From: Pluralibacter sp.
Lineage (GTDB): Bacteria; Pseudomonadota; Gammaproteobacteria; Enterobacterales; Enterobacteriaceae
Assembly: GCF_019237635.1 (NCBI RefSeq)
Contig: NZ_JAFAGS010000161.1
Coordinates: forward strand, 1 to 46,142
Direction of reading: 5' to 3'
Length of the DNA: 46,142 bases
The notes under the pieces are model-generated. The model was given only the letters and a program-made list of their open reading frames with translations, was not told the DNA's origin and ran no database searches. Position numbers and translations under genes: made by a program. Shown one piece after another: positions 16,812-25,513 of this stretch (positions are counted from its first letter, which is position 1; each line of letters opens with the position of its first letter).

Positions 16812-18224
16812 TTAAACTCCATTATCTTCAACAGGTGTTGGGGTGCCTTGCTTTGATTTGTTGGGGAGCAGATGGTCGATAATCATGATAACCGCTGGCG
16901 TCAGCAGGGCGATATACATGTTATTAATGCCGAACGGATCGCCCAGCAGATACCAGACAGACGTCACCACGCAGGCTCCCAGCAGGGCGCAGTTAGCGCC
17001 ACGAGTGCTTTTAAAAAACGGCGCATAGAAGGCGATAATCGCCACCACCGTGATAGAGAGACGAATGGCGCGGGTAAAAAAGGAGAGCTTCAGGACTTCT
17101 GGCACTAACAACACAAAGATGAGCGGCAAGAACCCGATGAACAACGAGATCCAGCGGGTTGCCTTAAACTCTTGCTCTTTGGTGGGGTTGCGCATAGGGA
17201 CATAGAAATCCTTCACCACCAACGAGGCGATAGCCAGTGCAACGGTACTGACGCTGACGAATATAGATGCCACCAGGGATGTGGTTACTAATCCGGCAAG
17301 CCAGGGATTCATGTCCTGAAGAAAAATGGGCATAGCGTACAAACTTGCGATTTCCGGGTGCAGGAATTTTGCCGCGACGCCGATGATCGCAATGGCAAAA
17401 GCGATGGGCAGGCAGAAGAAAAAGGCAATCCAGGTGGCGCGTTTAGCCGTTGCAACATCTTTTGTAGAGCAGATAGCCTGAATAACAAACTGGGTACAAA
17501 ATATTGAACCAATGGTTCCGATAAGCCAGGCGATGATAGTGCCTGCGCCGAAATTGCCATCCCAGGTCCAGTAGAAGTCAGGCATCCGTTCTATCATCGG
17601 CGTAAACCCCCTCGTTTTCGAGAGTGCGAACCCCAGAATGATCAGCAGGCCAATATACTTGAGCGCGCTATGCAGCATCGTGACCCACGCAACGCCTTTC
17701 ATACCGCCAAAAGCAAAGTAAAAGGTACTGACCACAGCGGTAATAAAGGCGGCAATGGGCAGGTTTACCTGTAGCACCGTAGAAATGGCCGCTGCGCCGC
17801 TGACGTAATTGCCGACGTTCACCAGCAATAAGGCATAAATCATGATAATCGAGATGATATTCTTGGTGCTGGTACCATATTTTTCGGCTATTGCGCCGGA
17901 AATCGTAATTTTGCCGGTATTGTAGATACGTTTAACCAGAAGCAGGCCAAACAGCGGAAAACCGATGGCGGCGCCGAGTACCGACCAGGAGGCGGCGATG
18001 CCGCTTTCAAAGGCAGCCTGAGCGGTGCCGATGGTTGATTTGGCGCCGATATATTCCGACATTAACAGGATACCGACGATAAAGGCAGGCATTGCACGCG
18101 AACCTTCCATAAAATCACCAGTGTTTTTGCTGCGTATACGGAAGGTGAGCCAGGTAGTAAAAATAATATAGACAATCACGATCCCAACGATGATCAGGGT
18201 GTCTTCTGTGGTAAATGTGTTCAT
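16812..18224 (-). CDS. Sodium:solute symporter (SSS family)
   Basis: A 470-residue transporter with about 13 membrane helices. The SSS signatures include the first-helix segment IIVGIVIVYIIFTTWLTFRI, the SEYIGAKSTIGTAQAAFESG region and GGMKGVAWVTMLHSALKYIG. Members import sugars, sialic acids, amino acids or carboxylates with sodium. Its place between the lyase and the sialidase-fold gene suggests uptake of the acidic glycoside degraded by this operon. A 75-bp gap with a small hairpin (GGGA..TCCC) separates it from the upstream lyase gene. Confidence 0.9.
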   Translation of the reverse strand: MNTFTTEDTLIIVGIVIVYIIFTTWLTFRIRSKNTGDFMEGSRAMPAFIVGILLMSEYIGAKSTIGTAQAAFESGIAASWSVLGAAIGFPLFGLLLVKRIYNTGKITISGAIAEKYGTSTKNIISIIMIYALLLVNVGNYVSGAAAISTVLQVNLPIAAFITAVVSTFYFAFGGMKGVAWVTMLHSALKYIGLLIILGFALSKTRGFTPMIERMPDFYWTWDGNFGAGTIIAWLIGTIGSIFCTQFVIQAICSTKDVATAKRATWIAFFFCLPIAFAIAIIGVAAKFLHPEIASLYAMPIFLQDMNPWLAGLVTTSLVASIFVSVSTVALAIASLVVKDFYVPMRNPTKEQEFKATRWISLFIGFLPLIFVLLVPEVLKLSFFTRAIRLSITVVAIIAFYAPFFKSTRGANCALLGACVVTSVWYLLGDPFGINNMYIALLTPAVIMIIDHLLPNKSKQGTPTPVEDNGV

Positions 18225-18299
18225 CTCAGCCTCTCTTCAGGGCGTACGAATCCTGGGAACCTGAGGCTCCCGGCATTCTTATGACGATAGATACGCGTC

Positions 18300-19184
18300 T
18301 TAGTGCGCGATATGCGCCACTATCCGACGAATCGCACTCTCTTGCTGGGGAGTGAACGTGACGGCGTAACGACTTTCGCCAACGTCATACCCCATGATCT
18401 GTAATGCTTTTTTGACGGCGGCGGGTGAGAATGCCACGTTATAGAGGTCGGTTCGTAAACCTGTTATGCTCGCTTGCGCCTGACGCGACCCGGCAATATC
18501 GCCTGTTATGAAGCGGGACCAGATAGTATTGACTGCTGTTGGTGCCACGTTTGCCAACCCGGAGATACAGGCGGAGCATCCCTCAACAAACCCCTGATGA
18601 ATCAATGAATCCGGGCCGTTCAGAACGTCGAATCCGTCGATGTCTTTGACCGCATCCAGAAAACGCCGCAGGCTTTCATCGCTCCCGGCGCTGTCTTTGA
18701 TGCCAACGATATTGGGATGTGCAGCGAGAATACGCGCCGTTTCCGGTTCAATCGTATTGCCGGTGCGTACCGGAATGTTATAGAGAAAAACCGGAACCGT
18801 CAGCGCATCCGCAATGGCCGTATAGTGAGCAATCAGCTCCTGCTGTTTTAGTGGGACAAACCAGGGGGTAATAACCGATACCGCATCGACGCCCAGCGCT
18901 TCAATCTGCTTACCCAGACGAATGGTTTCGCGCGTAGAAACCTCGCCAATATGTGCGATTATGCTGGCGCGTCCGGCGACTTCGTCTACGCAGGTACGCG
19001 TGACGGCGATTTTTTCCGCCTCATTAAGCACAAAGAACTCACCGTTTGTACCGCCGCAGAAAATACCGTTTCCGGCACTTAGCTGGCGGTCCACCTGGCG
19101 TCTGAGTGCGTCAAGGTTCAATGCGCCTTCATTGTCAAAGGGGGTGACAATGGCAGTTAATACCCCCTCGATTTTTTGACTCAT
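18300..19184 (-). CDS. DHDPS/N-acetylneuraminate lyase-family aldolase
   Basis: A 294-residue class I aldolase barrel. The Schiff-base lysine is Lys163 (VGIKDSAGS), the catalytic tyrosine Tyr135 (FLYNIP), and the carboxylate-binding loop is GTNGE at 45-49. The family condenses or cleaves pyruvate-containing 2-keto acids. The GTNGE loop is seen in several 2-keto-3-deoxy acid aldolases and does not fix the substrate. Its ATG overlaps the stop of the upstream Fe-ADH gene (ATGA), so the two are translationally coupled. Expected products are pyruvate plus an aldehyde. Confidence 0.88.
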   Translation of the reverse strand: MSQKIEGVLTAIVTPFDNEGALNLDALRRQVDRQLSAGNGIFCGGTNGEFFVLNEAEKIAVTRTCVDEVAGRASIIAHIGEVSTRETIRLGKQIEALGVDAVSVITPWFVPLKQQELIAHYTAIADALTVPVFLYNIPVRTGNTIEPETARILAAHPNIVGIKDSAGSDESLRRFLDAVKDIDGFDVLNGPDSLIHQGFVEGCSACISGLANVAPTAVNTIWSRFITGDIAGSRQAQASITGLRTDLYNVAFSPAAVKKALQIMGYDVGESRYAVTFTPQQESAIRRIVAHIAH

Positions 19185-20347
19185 TTTTCACTCCTTTGGG
19201 AATTCCACTCCGGGAAAAGCGTTTGATAAATGGACTGAATATCATCGTGGCTTACCTGACAGGGGACGTTATTCATCAGGCGTTTCACGTTTAATGCCGC
19301 CGCCGTGAGCGCGGGGATATCACTGGCTGGTACGCCAAGGGTCGCAAGATTGCCTGGCAGGTTGAGTCGCTTCACCAGGGCGGAGAAATAATCCACCAGC
19401 GCGAGAGATTTCTCATCGGCACTCAGTGCCCGATCGGCATCAGGCAGCAAATCCCAGACCTGGGCAAATTTATCGACAGCGTGAGGACGCAGTACCTTCA
19501 TGCAGGGGGCCAGAAGCATCGCGTTGGCAATGCCATGGGGCAGATGATACTGGCCGCCAAGCGGATAGGAGAGTGCGTGTACCAGATGGGTGCCGGCATG
19601 ATTAATAGCGACACCGCCGTAATACGATGCCCAGAGCATCTCTTGTTTTGCCAGCAGGTTTTCCGGATTGTTAACGGACGTTTCGATATTGCACAACAGC
19701 TTTTTCAGGCCAATTAGCGCCGCGTTATCGCTCACCGGGTTAGCGATGGTTGCAGTAAAGCATTCAATGAGATGACAGAGCGCATCGATGCCAGTGGATG
19801 AGGCAATATGTGCTGGCATGCTGGTGGTCAGTTCCGGCAACAGGGCGACGTAATCCGGTAGCAGCGTCGGAGAAACGATCCCCACCTTGGTGTTTTGCTC
19901 CGGAATGGCAAGGATAGCGTTTGGCGTGGCCTCGGAACCGGTGCCTGCTGTGGCCGGAATGAGCAGTGATGCGATGCGTTGTTGCGGTTTTTCGCCCGCC
20001 AGCATCGCATCAAGTGTGGGTGTATCTGGGTGACACAATACGCAGAGCAATTTCGCCGTGTCCAGTACGCTACCGCCGCCAATACCGATGACCATATCGA
20101 TACTACGGCCTTCAATATCTTTAACGATTTCCCTTATGTCGTGATGACTCGGTTCCGGGGGGATATTTTCAATTGTGATGACCTGGCGCCCATCCGCTGC
20201 CAGCAAGGCGTGGATCCTGGCGACTGTTTCAAGCCCGGCGATATTCTTATCGGTGACCAATAAGAGCTGACGCCTACCCGCCAGCAGAGGTTGAAGCGCC
20301 TGGATAGCTTTTGAACCGCTAATCACGGTGCTGTTAATGGTTGCCAC
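19181..20347 (-). CDS. Iron-type (group III) alcohol dehydrogenase
   Basis: About 388 residues. GGGSVLDTAK is the NAD(P)-binding motif, and GIDALCHLIECF together with HALSYPLGGQYHLPHGIANA carries the aspartate and histidine metal ligands. The start is a GTG at 20347 with AAAGGAG 6 bp upstream; a longer frame from 20389 lacks a ribosome site. It is the first gene of the leftward operon and is coupled to the aldolase gene. The likely job is to reduce the aldehyde released by the aldolase; specificity cannot be read from sequence. Confidence 0.88.
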   Translation of the reverse strand: MATINSTVISGSKAIQALQPLLAGRRQLLLVTDKNIAGLETVARIHALLAADGRQVITIENIPPEPSHHDIREIVKDIEGRSIDMVIGIGGGSVLDTAKLLCVLCHPDTPTLDAMLAGEKPQQRIASLLIPATAGTGSEATPNAILAIPEQNTKVGIVSPTLLPDYVALLPELTTSMPAHIASSTGIDALCHLIECFTATIANPVSDNAALIGLKKLLCNIETSVNNPENLLAKQEMLWASYYGGVAINHAGTHLVHALSYPLGGQYHLPHGIANAMLLAPCMKVLRPHAVDKFAQVWDLLPDADRALSADEKSLALVDYFSALVKRLNLPGNLATLGVPASDIPALTAAALNVKRLMNNVPCQVSHDDIQSIYQTLFPEWNSQRSEK

Positions 20348-20515
20348 AACGTTCTCCTTTCCCCTGTTTGTCTCTGTGATTGAATTCACTCATGACGATA
20401 GCGTCATGGCCAGAATTTATAATTTATCTCGCCGCTTCATAACTTGATATTGCTCACATTTAATCAATTGTGATTGAATATAATCATTATCGAAATACAA
20501 GAACCCGGAGAAGGG
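20348..20515. promoter_or_regulatory. Divergent promoter and operator region of the catabolic cluster
   Basis: Three elements stand out. A perfect inverted repeat CATGACG-ATAG-CGTCATG lies at 20391-20408. An 11-bp direct repeat TGTGATTGAAT occurs at 20375-20385 and 20469-20479. The first copy extends to TGTGATTGAATTCACT, a 9/10 match to the CRP core TGTGA-N6-TCACA. A TATAAT at 20479-20484 suits the rightward kinase promoter, 32 bp before its ATG. The repeats are candidates for the DeoR repressor and CRP. The decamer ATGACGATAG recurs near 18278, before the SSS gene. Confidence 0.5.
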
Positions 20516-21757
20516 ATGAACGAACAATCAACACCACAGATCCTGGTTATCGCCGATGACATTACCGGCGGTAATGATGCTGGCGTCAGTTTTGTACGCG
20601 CAGGCTTGCAGGTCGATGTCGCCTTTGAGCTTCCCTGGCACGGTAACGCAGATGTACTGATTGTGAACTGCGACAGTCGTGCTCAGAACGCCCAGGAAGC
20701 GGCGGCGCGGGTGAGTGACACGGTGCATGCCTGTCTCTCGGATATGCAGCCGCTATTGCTTAAGAAAATTGATTCCACTTTACGCGGCAATGCAGGAGCG
20801 GAGCTGAACGCGTTAATGCAGGCTTCTGGTAAGAGACTGGCGATTGTCGCACCGGCTTTTCCTGGCGCGGGACGAACCACGGTGGGCGGTCAGTGTTTGG
20901 TTCACGGTGTTCCGGTGACGCAAACCGAATTCACCAGTGACCCGAAAACGCCGGTCGTCAGCGCGGATATTTGCGCGCTGTTGCAGGCGCAAACGACGAT
21001 TCCTTGCCGCTCTCTCTCGTCAGAGGATTTCTCACAGCGTCTGAGTACCTGGTGTAACGCGACGGCGGAGATCTGGGTGGTGGATGCCCGAACTGACGCC
21101 GATCTGGACGACATTGTAAACCAAATACTGACACTGCCTGAGCAGCCTGTGGTGGTGGGGTCTGCCGGAATCTGCGATGCGTTGGCGCGCCAGTTTGTGC
21201 CCGCGTCTTCCCGGTGTTTGCTCGCGGTTATTGGATCCATGAGCGAAATTGCTCAGCAGCAAATTACTCTCGTCAGCCAGGATCCAGGGGTTGAGGCCGT
21301 TTTTATTGATATTGAAGATATGCTCAATGGTTCGATAGCTGACTACGTACCGCAAATTGTCTGCATTCTGGCGTCAGGGAGACACTGCCTTATTCATACC
21401 TGTTCTGACAATGAGGCACGCCATCAGATTCCACAACTCTGTACTCGCTGGCAGCTGGAACGCAGTCAGTTGGGGGAAAAAATTTGTCATTTTTTGGGCC
21501 AGCTTACACAGCAGGTTTTGTGCAAAGTGACGCCCGGTGCGCTGTATCTCTCCGGTGGTGATGTGGCGACTGCCATCGCGAGTGTGCTGGGAGCGACAGG
21601 GTTCCGTATTACTGACCGTGTAGCGCAGTGCGTGCCGTACGGTTACTTTTTGGGCGGTGGCTGGCAACGTCCGGTGATGACAAAAGCGGGAGGATTTGGT
21701 GACGAAACTACCCTGCGTCAGGTCCTGAATTTCATCGAGGAGAAAATGAGTGAATAA
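20516..21757 (+). CDS. Four-carbon acid sugar kinase (DUF1537; DtnK/OtnK-like)
   Basis: A 413-residue ATP-dependent kinase. The N-terminal SBD_N motif ADDITGGNDAGVSF binds substrate and the C-terminal NBD carries LYLSGGDVATAI and GYFLGGGW. Characterised relatives phosphorylate D-threonate, D-erythronate or 3-oxo-tetronates at O4. The start is the ATG at 20516 with GGAGAAGGG upstream. It overlaps pdxA2 by 8 bp, the same pairing as D-threonate kinase with PdxA2 in Salmonella, so D-threonate is the best guess. Confidence 0.88.
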   Translation: MNEQSTPQILVIADDITGGNDAGVSFVRAGLQVDVAFELPWHGNADVLIVNCDSRAQNAQEAAARVSDTVHACLSDMQPLLLKKIDSTLRGNAGAELNALMQASGKRLAIVAPAFPGAGRTTVGGQCLVHGVPVTQTEFTSDPKTPVVSADICALLQAQTTIPCRSLSSEDFSQRLSTWCNATAEIWVVDARTDADLDDIVNQILTLPEQPVVVGSAGICDALARQFVPASSRCLLAVIGSMSEIAQQQITLVSQDPGVEAVFIDIEDMLNGSIADYVPQIVCILASGRHCLIHTCSDNEARHQIPQLCTRWQLERSQLGEKICHFLGQLTQQVLCKVTPGALYLSGGDVATAIASVLGATGFRITDRVAQCVPYGYFLGGGWQRPVMTKAGGFGDETTLRQVLNFIEEKMSE

Positions 21758-22736
21758 TATCATTGCGGTAACCATGGGAGACCCGGCAGGTATTGGTCCA
21801 GAGATTATTATTAAAGCGCTGATGAATGAAGAGCTTTCCGGCGCACCTGTTGTGGTGGTCGGGTGTGTGCAAACGCTGCGTCGAATCATGGCATTACAGG
21901 TAACGCCACAGGCGGAGCTGCGGGTGATCGACTGCGTGGCGCAGGCACAATTCGTTCCGGGCATTATCAATGTGATTGATGAACCGCTGGCGGAGCCTGA
22001 GAATCTGATGCCTGGCGTTGTTCAGGCGCAGGCTGGAGATTTGGCTTACCGTTGTATTAAACGGGCAACGACGCTCGCATTGAGGGGAGAAGTCAACGCT
22101 ATCGCTACCGCGCCGTTGAATAAAGAGGCGTTACATCTGGCGGGTCACAACTATCCTGGCCACACCGAGTTGTTGGCGCAACTGACCAACAGCGCTGATT
22201 ACGCGATGGTGTTGTACACCGAAAAACTTAAAGTTATCCACGTCACTACGCATGTTGCGCTGCGTAAATTCCTCGATACGCTCAGCGAAGCCAGGGTGAA
22301 AACAGTGATTCAACTGGCAGAGGACTTTCTGCGTCGTGTTGGTTTTACGTGCCCGCGTATCGCCGTTGCGGGTGTGAATCCTCATGCTGGAGAAAACGGT
22401 CTGTTTGGCGACGAAGAGAGACAGATTGTGAGGCCAGCCGTAGAGGCTATGCGGGCAAAAGGATTGGATGTTACGGGGCCCTGCCCACCGGATACCGTGT
22501 ATATGCAGTGTAATGAAGGAATGTACGACATGGTCGTGGGGATGTATCACGATCAGGGACATATTCCGCTAAAGTTACTCGGTTTCTATGATGGGGTGAA
22601 TATCACCGCCGGATTGCCGTTTATCCGTACTTCTGCAGACCACGGTACGGCGTTTGATATTGCCTGGACAGGTAAAGCTAAGTCTGAGAGCATGGCGGTT
22701 TCTATCCAGCTAGCGATGCAAATCACACGAGAATAA
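21750..22736 (+). CDS. pdxA2: PdxA2-type 4-phospho-D-threonate/erythronate dehydrogenase
   Basis: A 328-residue PdxA-family dehydrogenase starting at a GTG that overlaps the kinase gene. [15 protein letters not shown] begins the protein. Metal-binding histidines are seen in [13 protein letters not shown] and [12 protein letters not shown], and [15 protein letters not shown] closes the active site. PdxA2 enzymes oxidise 4-phospho-D-threonate or -erythronate with NAD, followed by decarboxylation to dihydroxyacetone phosphate. They do not serve vitamin B6 synthesis. The operon partner supports this over PdxA. Confidence 0.88.
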   Translation: MNNIIAVTMGDPAGIGPEIIIKALMNEELSGAPVVVVGCVQTLRRIMALQVTPQAELRVIDCVAQAQFVPGIINVIDEPLAEPENLMPGVVQAQAGDLAYRCIKRATTLALRGEVNAIATAPLNKEALHLAGHNYPGHTELLAQLTNSADYAMVLYTEKLKVIHVTTHVALRKFLDTLSEARVKTVIQLAEDFLRRVGFTCPRIAVAGVNPHAGENGLFGDEERQIVRPAVEAMRAKGLDVTGPCPPDTVYMQCNEGMYDMVVGMYHDQGHIPLKLLGFYDGVNITAGLPFIRTSADHGTAFDIAWTGKAKSESMAVSIQLAMQITRE

Positions 22737-22737
22737 T

Positions 22738-23499
22738 ATGAAGGGATATAATCGGTTAGAGCAGATTATGGCATATCTGAAAGGACATAATCTGGTGACG
22801 GTTGATCAACTGGTGGCGATCACCGATGCCTCGCCCGCAACCATTCGCCGTGACTTGATTAAGCTCGATCAGGAAGGTGTTATCAGCCGTACACACGGTG
22901 GCGTGACGCTGAACCGATTTATCCCTTCACAGCCAACAACTACCGAGAAAATGCAGCGTAGTCTGGCGGAAAAGCAGGATATCGCCCGCGAGGCTGCGGC
23001 ATTCGTAAAAGCAGGGGACGCGGTTGTCCTTGACACCGGAACAACCATGCTAGAGCTCGCGCGTCTATTGACGCATCTCCCTTTAAGGGTGATTACCAGC
23101 GATTTACATATCGCGCTGTTTTTGTGCGAATTTAAGCAAATTGAGGTCACCATTATTGGCGGACGTATCGACGATTCGAGTCAATCTTGTATTGGTGAGC
23201 ATGGGCGCAATTTGTTGCAGAATATCTGGCCGGATATCGCCTTTGTCAGCTGTAACGGATGGGATATAGAGAAAGGAATAACTTCGCCGACGGAGGAGAA
23301 GGCTGCGCTCAAACGTGATTTGATCGCAAATGCTAAACGTCGGGTGTTGCTGGCGGACAGCTCTAAGTATGGCTCCTGGTCACTATTTAATGTTGCGCAT
23401 CTCAGTACGTTAACCGATATCGTTACCGATAGTCGCCTGGATGCAGAACACCGACAGGTATTGGGTCAGCTCGATGTCCGGCTAACCCTTGCACAATAA
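22738..23499 (+). CDS. DeoR-family transcriptional repressor
   Basis: A 253-residue regulator with an N-terminal DeoR helix-turn-helix (residues about 6-57, ending VISRTHGGV) and a DeoR sensor domain ([20 protein letters not shown]). Such regulators sense phosphorylated sugars. The ATG lies one base after the pdxA2 stop, so it is the third gene of the rightward operon. It is the obvious local regulator of both divergent operons; the ligand may be a phosphotetronate or DHAP-like intermediate (inference). Confidence 0.88.
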   Translation: MKGYNRLEQIMAYLKGHNLVTVDQLVAITDASPATIRRDLIKLDQEGVISRTHGGVTLNRFIPSQPTTTEKMQRSLAEKQDIAREAAAFVKAGDAVVLDTGTTMLELARLLTHLPLRVITSDLHIALFLCEFKQIEVTIIGGRIDDSSQSCIGEHGRNLLQNIWPDIAFVSCNGWDIEKGITSPTEEKAALKRDLIANAKRRVLLADSSKYGSWSLFNVAHLSTLTDIVTDSRLDAEHRQVLGQLDVRLTLAQ

Positions 23500-23505
23500 T
23501 TCGGG

Positions 23506-24450
23506 TCAGAGCAACCTGCCGATATTGGCTTTTATCACCGCAACTGAATGACAGAATTTTGCCTGATCGTCATCATTTAGCTGTAGCTCAATAATCTGCT
23601 GCACACCGTTTTGCGCTAACACGGCGGGGACGCCGATAGCGATATCATTGATGCCGTATTCGCCTTCCAGAATGCAGGAGAGCGCCAGCGCGCGGTGGCT
23701 GCCGGTAAAGATATTACGGCAGATCTCGGCGATGGTGCCCGCGATACCGTACTCCGTACAGCCTTTGCCCGCATAAATATCAAAACCCAGATGGCGAACG
23801 TTATCCGCCATTGCTGCCCGGTCAAGGACTTTGCCGGTGCGTCGCTGGTAGACATCCTCGATGGGCTCGCCGTAGACGGAGGAGTGCGACCATACCGGGA
23901 ACTGGGTATCGCCGTGCTCGCCCAGAATAAAGGCATCAATACTTTGCGCGCCGATATCCAGCGCCTGCGCCAGCAGGCGGCGAAGACGGGTGGTGTCCAG
24001 CCAGACGCCGGTGCCAATCACCTGCTGGCGGGGGAGTCCCGACAGCGTCCACACCTGCCAGGTAATAATGTCGCAAGGGTTGGTGGCAATCAGAAAAATA
24101 CCGTTAAAGCCGCCTGCCATCATCTGCGGGATCAGCGAATTGACGATTTTGGCTGTGCCGGTCAGTTCATCAAGCCGGGTTTGCCCTGGCTTCAGCGCGC
24201 CGCCGGAAACGGTAATCACGGCAATATCTACATCGGCGCAGTCCGCCGCTTCGCGTGTGGAGATGGTCATCATTCCCGGCAGATAGGCTGCGGCATCGCT
24301 GAGGTCCTGGGCATGCGCTTCAACCCGTGGTGTATTGAGGTCGACCAGAATAAGCTCTTCACAAATCCTCTGATTGAGAAGGGCATAGGCGGCAGAGGCG
24401 CCAACGTTGCCGGTGCCGATAATCATCACTTTTCGCGCTTTGGTGTTCAT
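23506..24450 (-). CDS. LDH/MDH-family L-2-hydroxyacid dehydrogenase
   Basis: A 314-residue NAD-dependent dehydrogenase of the lactate/malate superfamily. The Rossmann loop is GTGNVG at 12-17, ATNPCDIITW holds the conserved Asn/Pro, and the catalytic histidine is His179 in GEHGD. The substrate loop reads GGALKPGQTR, where the specificity residue that is Gln in lactate and Arg in malate dehydrogenases is Leu. A substrate other than lactate or malate, perhaps larger or apolar, is therefore likely. It is convergent with the DeoR gene, 6 bp apart, and upstream of nothing co-oriented except ptrR. Confidence 0.85.
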   Translation of the reverse strand: MNTKARKVMIIGTGNVGASAAYALLNQRICEELILVDLNTPRVEAHAQDLSDAAAYLPGMMTISTREAADCADVDIAVITVSGGALKPGQTRLDELTGTAKIVNSLIPQMMAGGFNGIFLIATNPCDIITWQVWTLSGLPRQQVIGTGVWLDTTRLRRLLAQALDIGAQSIDAFILGEHGDTQFPVWSHSSVYGEPIEDVYQRRTGKVLDRAAMADNVRHLGFDIYAGKGCTEYGIAGTIAEICRNIFTGSHRALALSCILEGEYGINDIAIGVPAVLAQNGVQQIIELQLNDDDQAKFCHSVAVIKANIGRLL

Positions 24451-24535
24451 GAACGTTCCATATCATGAGAATAAAGGTTAACGCTACTGCTACAGGGGCG
24501 CGCTGGCAAGAGGGCACCACATCAATAAGTTAACG

Positions 24536-25408
24536 CTATGACCCCGTTGCCTGCGAATCATCCAGCAGTTCAATAAAGGCTTCCAGCTGGCGGGTCATCG
24601 CGCTGCGTCGCCACACAAGCCAGGTGGTAAGCCAGCGCCATTTCTCCGCCAGCGGCCAGGCGTCAACCTGATGATGTCCGGGCATACTTTCCAGCATACT
24701 GCGGGGAATAAGCGCCAGCCCGGCGCCGGCAATAACACAGGCCAGCATGCCGTGGTAGGACTCCATCTCATGAATACGCCCCGGGGTCGCGCGATCGGCG
24801 TGGAACCAGCTTTCAAAATGGCGGCGATAGGAGCAATTGGCGCGGAAGGCATAGATGCTTACGCCGTTCACTTCGCTGGCGCGCGTGACCGGCGCATGAC
24901 CCTTTGGCGTCACAATCATCATCTCTTCCCGGTATACCGGCACGCCGTCGAGGCCTGGATGCATCACCGGGCCATCGACAAACGCCGCGCTGAGCGTGCC
25001 TTCCAGCACGCCGTCAATCATTGTCCCGGAAGGACCGGTGGCTAAATCAAACTGGATCTTCGGATAACGCTGATTATACAGCGCCAGCGTCGGTGGGATG
25101 CGCACTGCCGCAGTACTTTCCAGCGACCCCAGCGAGAACAGTCCCTGAGGCTCATCCCCGGCGACCACCATTCGGGCCTCCTCGACCAGCGCGAGGATCT
25201 GCTGGCTATAGCGCAGGAAGCTGTGTCCGGCGGGCGACAGGCGCAGGCGCTGGTTTTCACGAATAAACAGATCCACGCCGAGATCCGCTTCCAGCTGACG
25301 GATGCGGGTCGTGAGGTTTGAGGGCACGCGATGCACCTTTTGCGCGGCCTGGGTAATACTGCCGGTCTGGGCGACGGCATTAAACATCTCAAGCTGAGTC
25401 AGATCCAT
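24536..25408 (-). CDS. ptrR: LysR-type regulator PtrR (YneJ)
   Basis: A 290-residue LysR-type protein with the winged helix at residues 1-60 ([21 protein letters not shown]) and a periplasmic-binding-like effector domain. It closely follows E. coli YneJ/PtrR, which controls the neighbouring sad gene in putrescine and GABA use. It is divergent from sad with a 105-bp promoter gap. Confidence 0.93.
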   Translation of the reverse strand: MDLTQLEMFNAVAQTGSITQAAQKVHRVPSNLTTRIRQLEADLGVDLFIRENQRLRLSPAGHSFLRYSQQILALVEEARMVVAGDEPQGLFSLGSLESTAAVRIPPTLALYNQRYPKIQFDLATGPSGTMIDGVLEGTLSAAFVDGPVMHPGLDGVPVYREEMMIVTPKGHAPVTRASEVNGVSIYAFRANCSYRRHFESWFHADRATPGRIHEMESYHGMLACVIAGAGLALIPRSMLESMPGHHQVDAWPLAEKWRWLTTWLVWRRSAMTRQLEAFIELLDDSQATGS

Positions 25409-25513
25409 AGCGTTCTCGTATCGTGAATGATGTGGTTAATATTATTCATTTTCCATAAATAGCAGAGTGCGCGAGGATAAAGCAACTGTGTAATCGATGG
25501 AGAGAGACAAATC

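Noticed and set aside
18225..18299. Hairpin GGGAACC..GGCTCCC as a terminator between aldolase and transporter genes
   Set aside because: No T-run follows on either strand. It may be an RNA-processing or attenuating structure, so no terminator is called.
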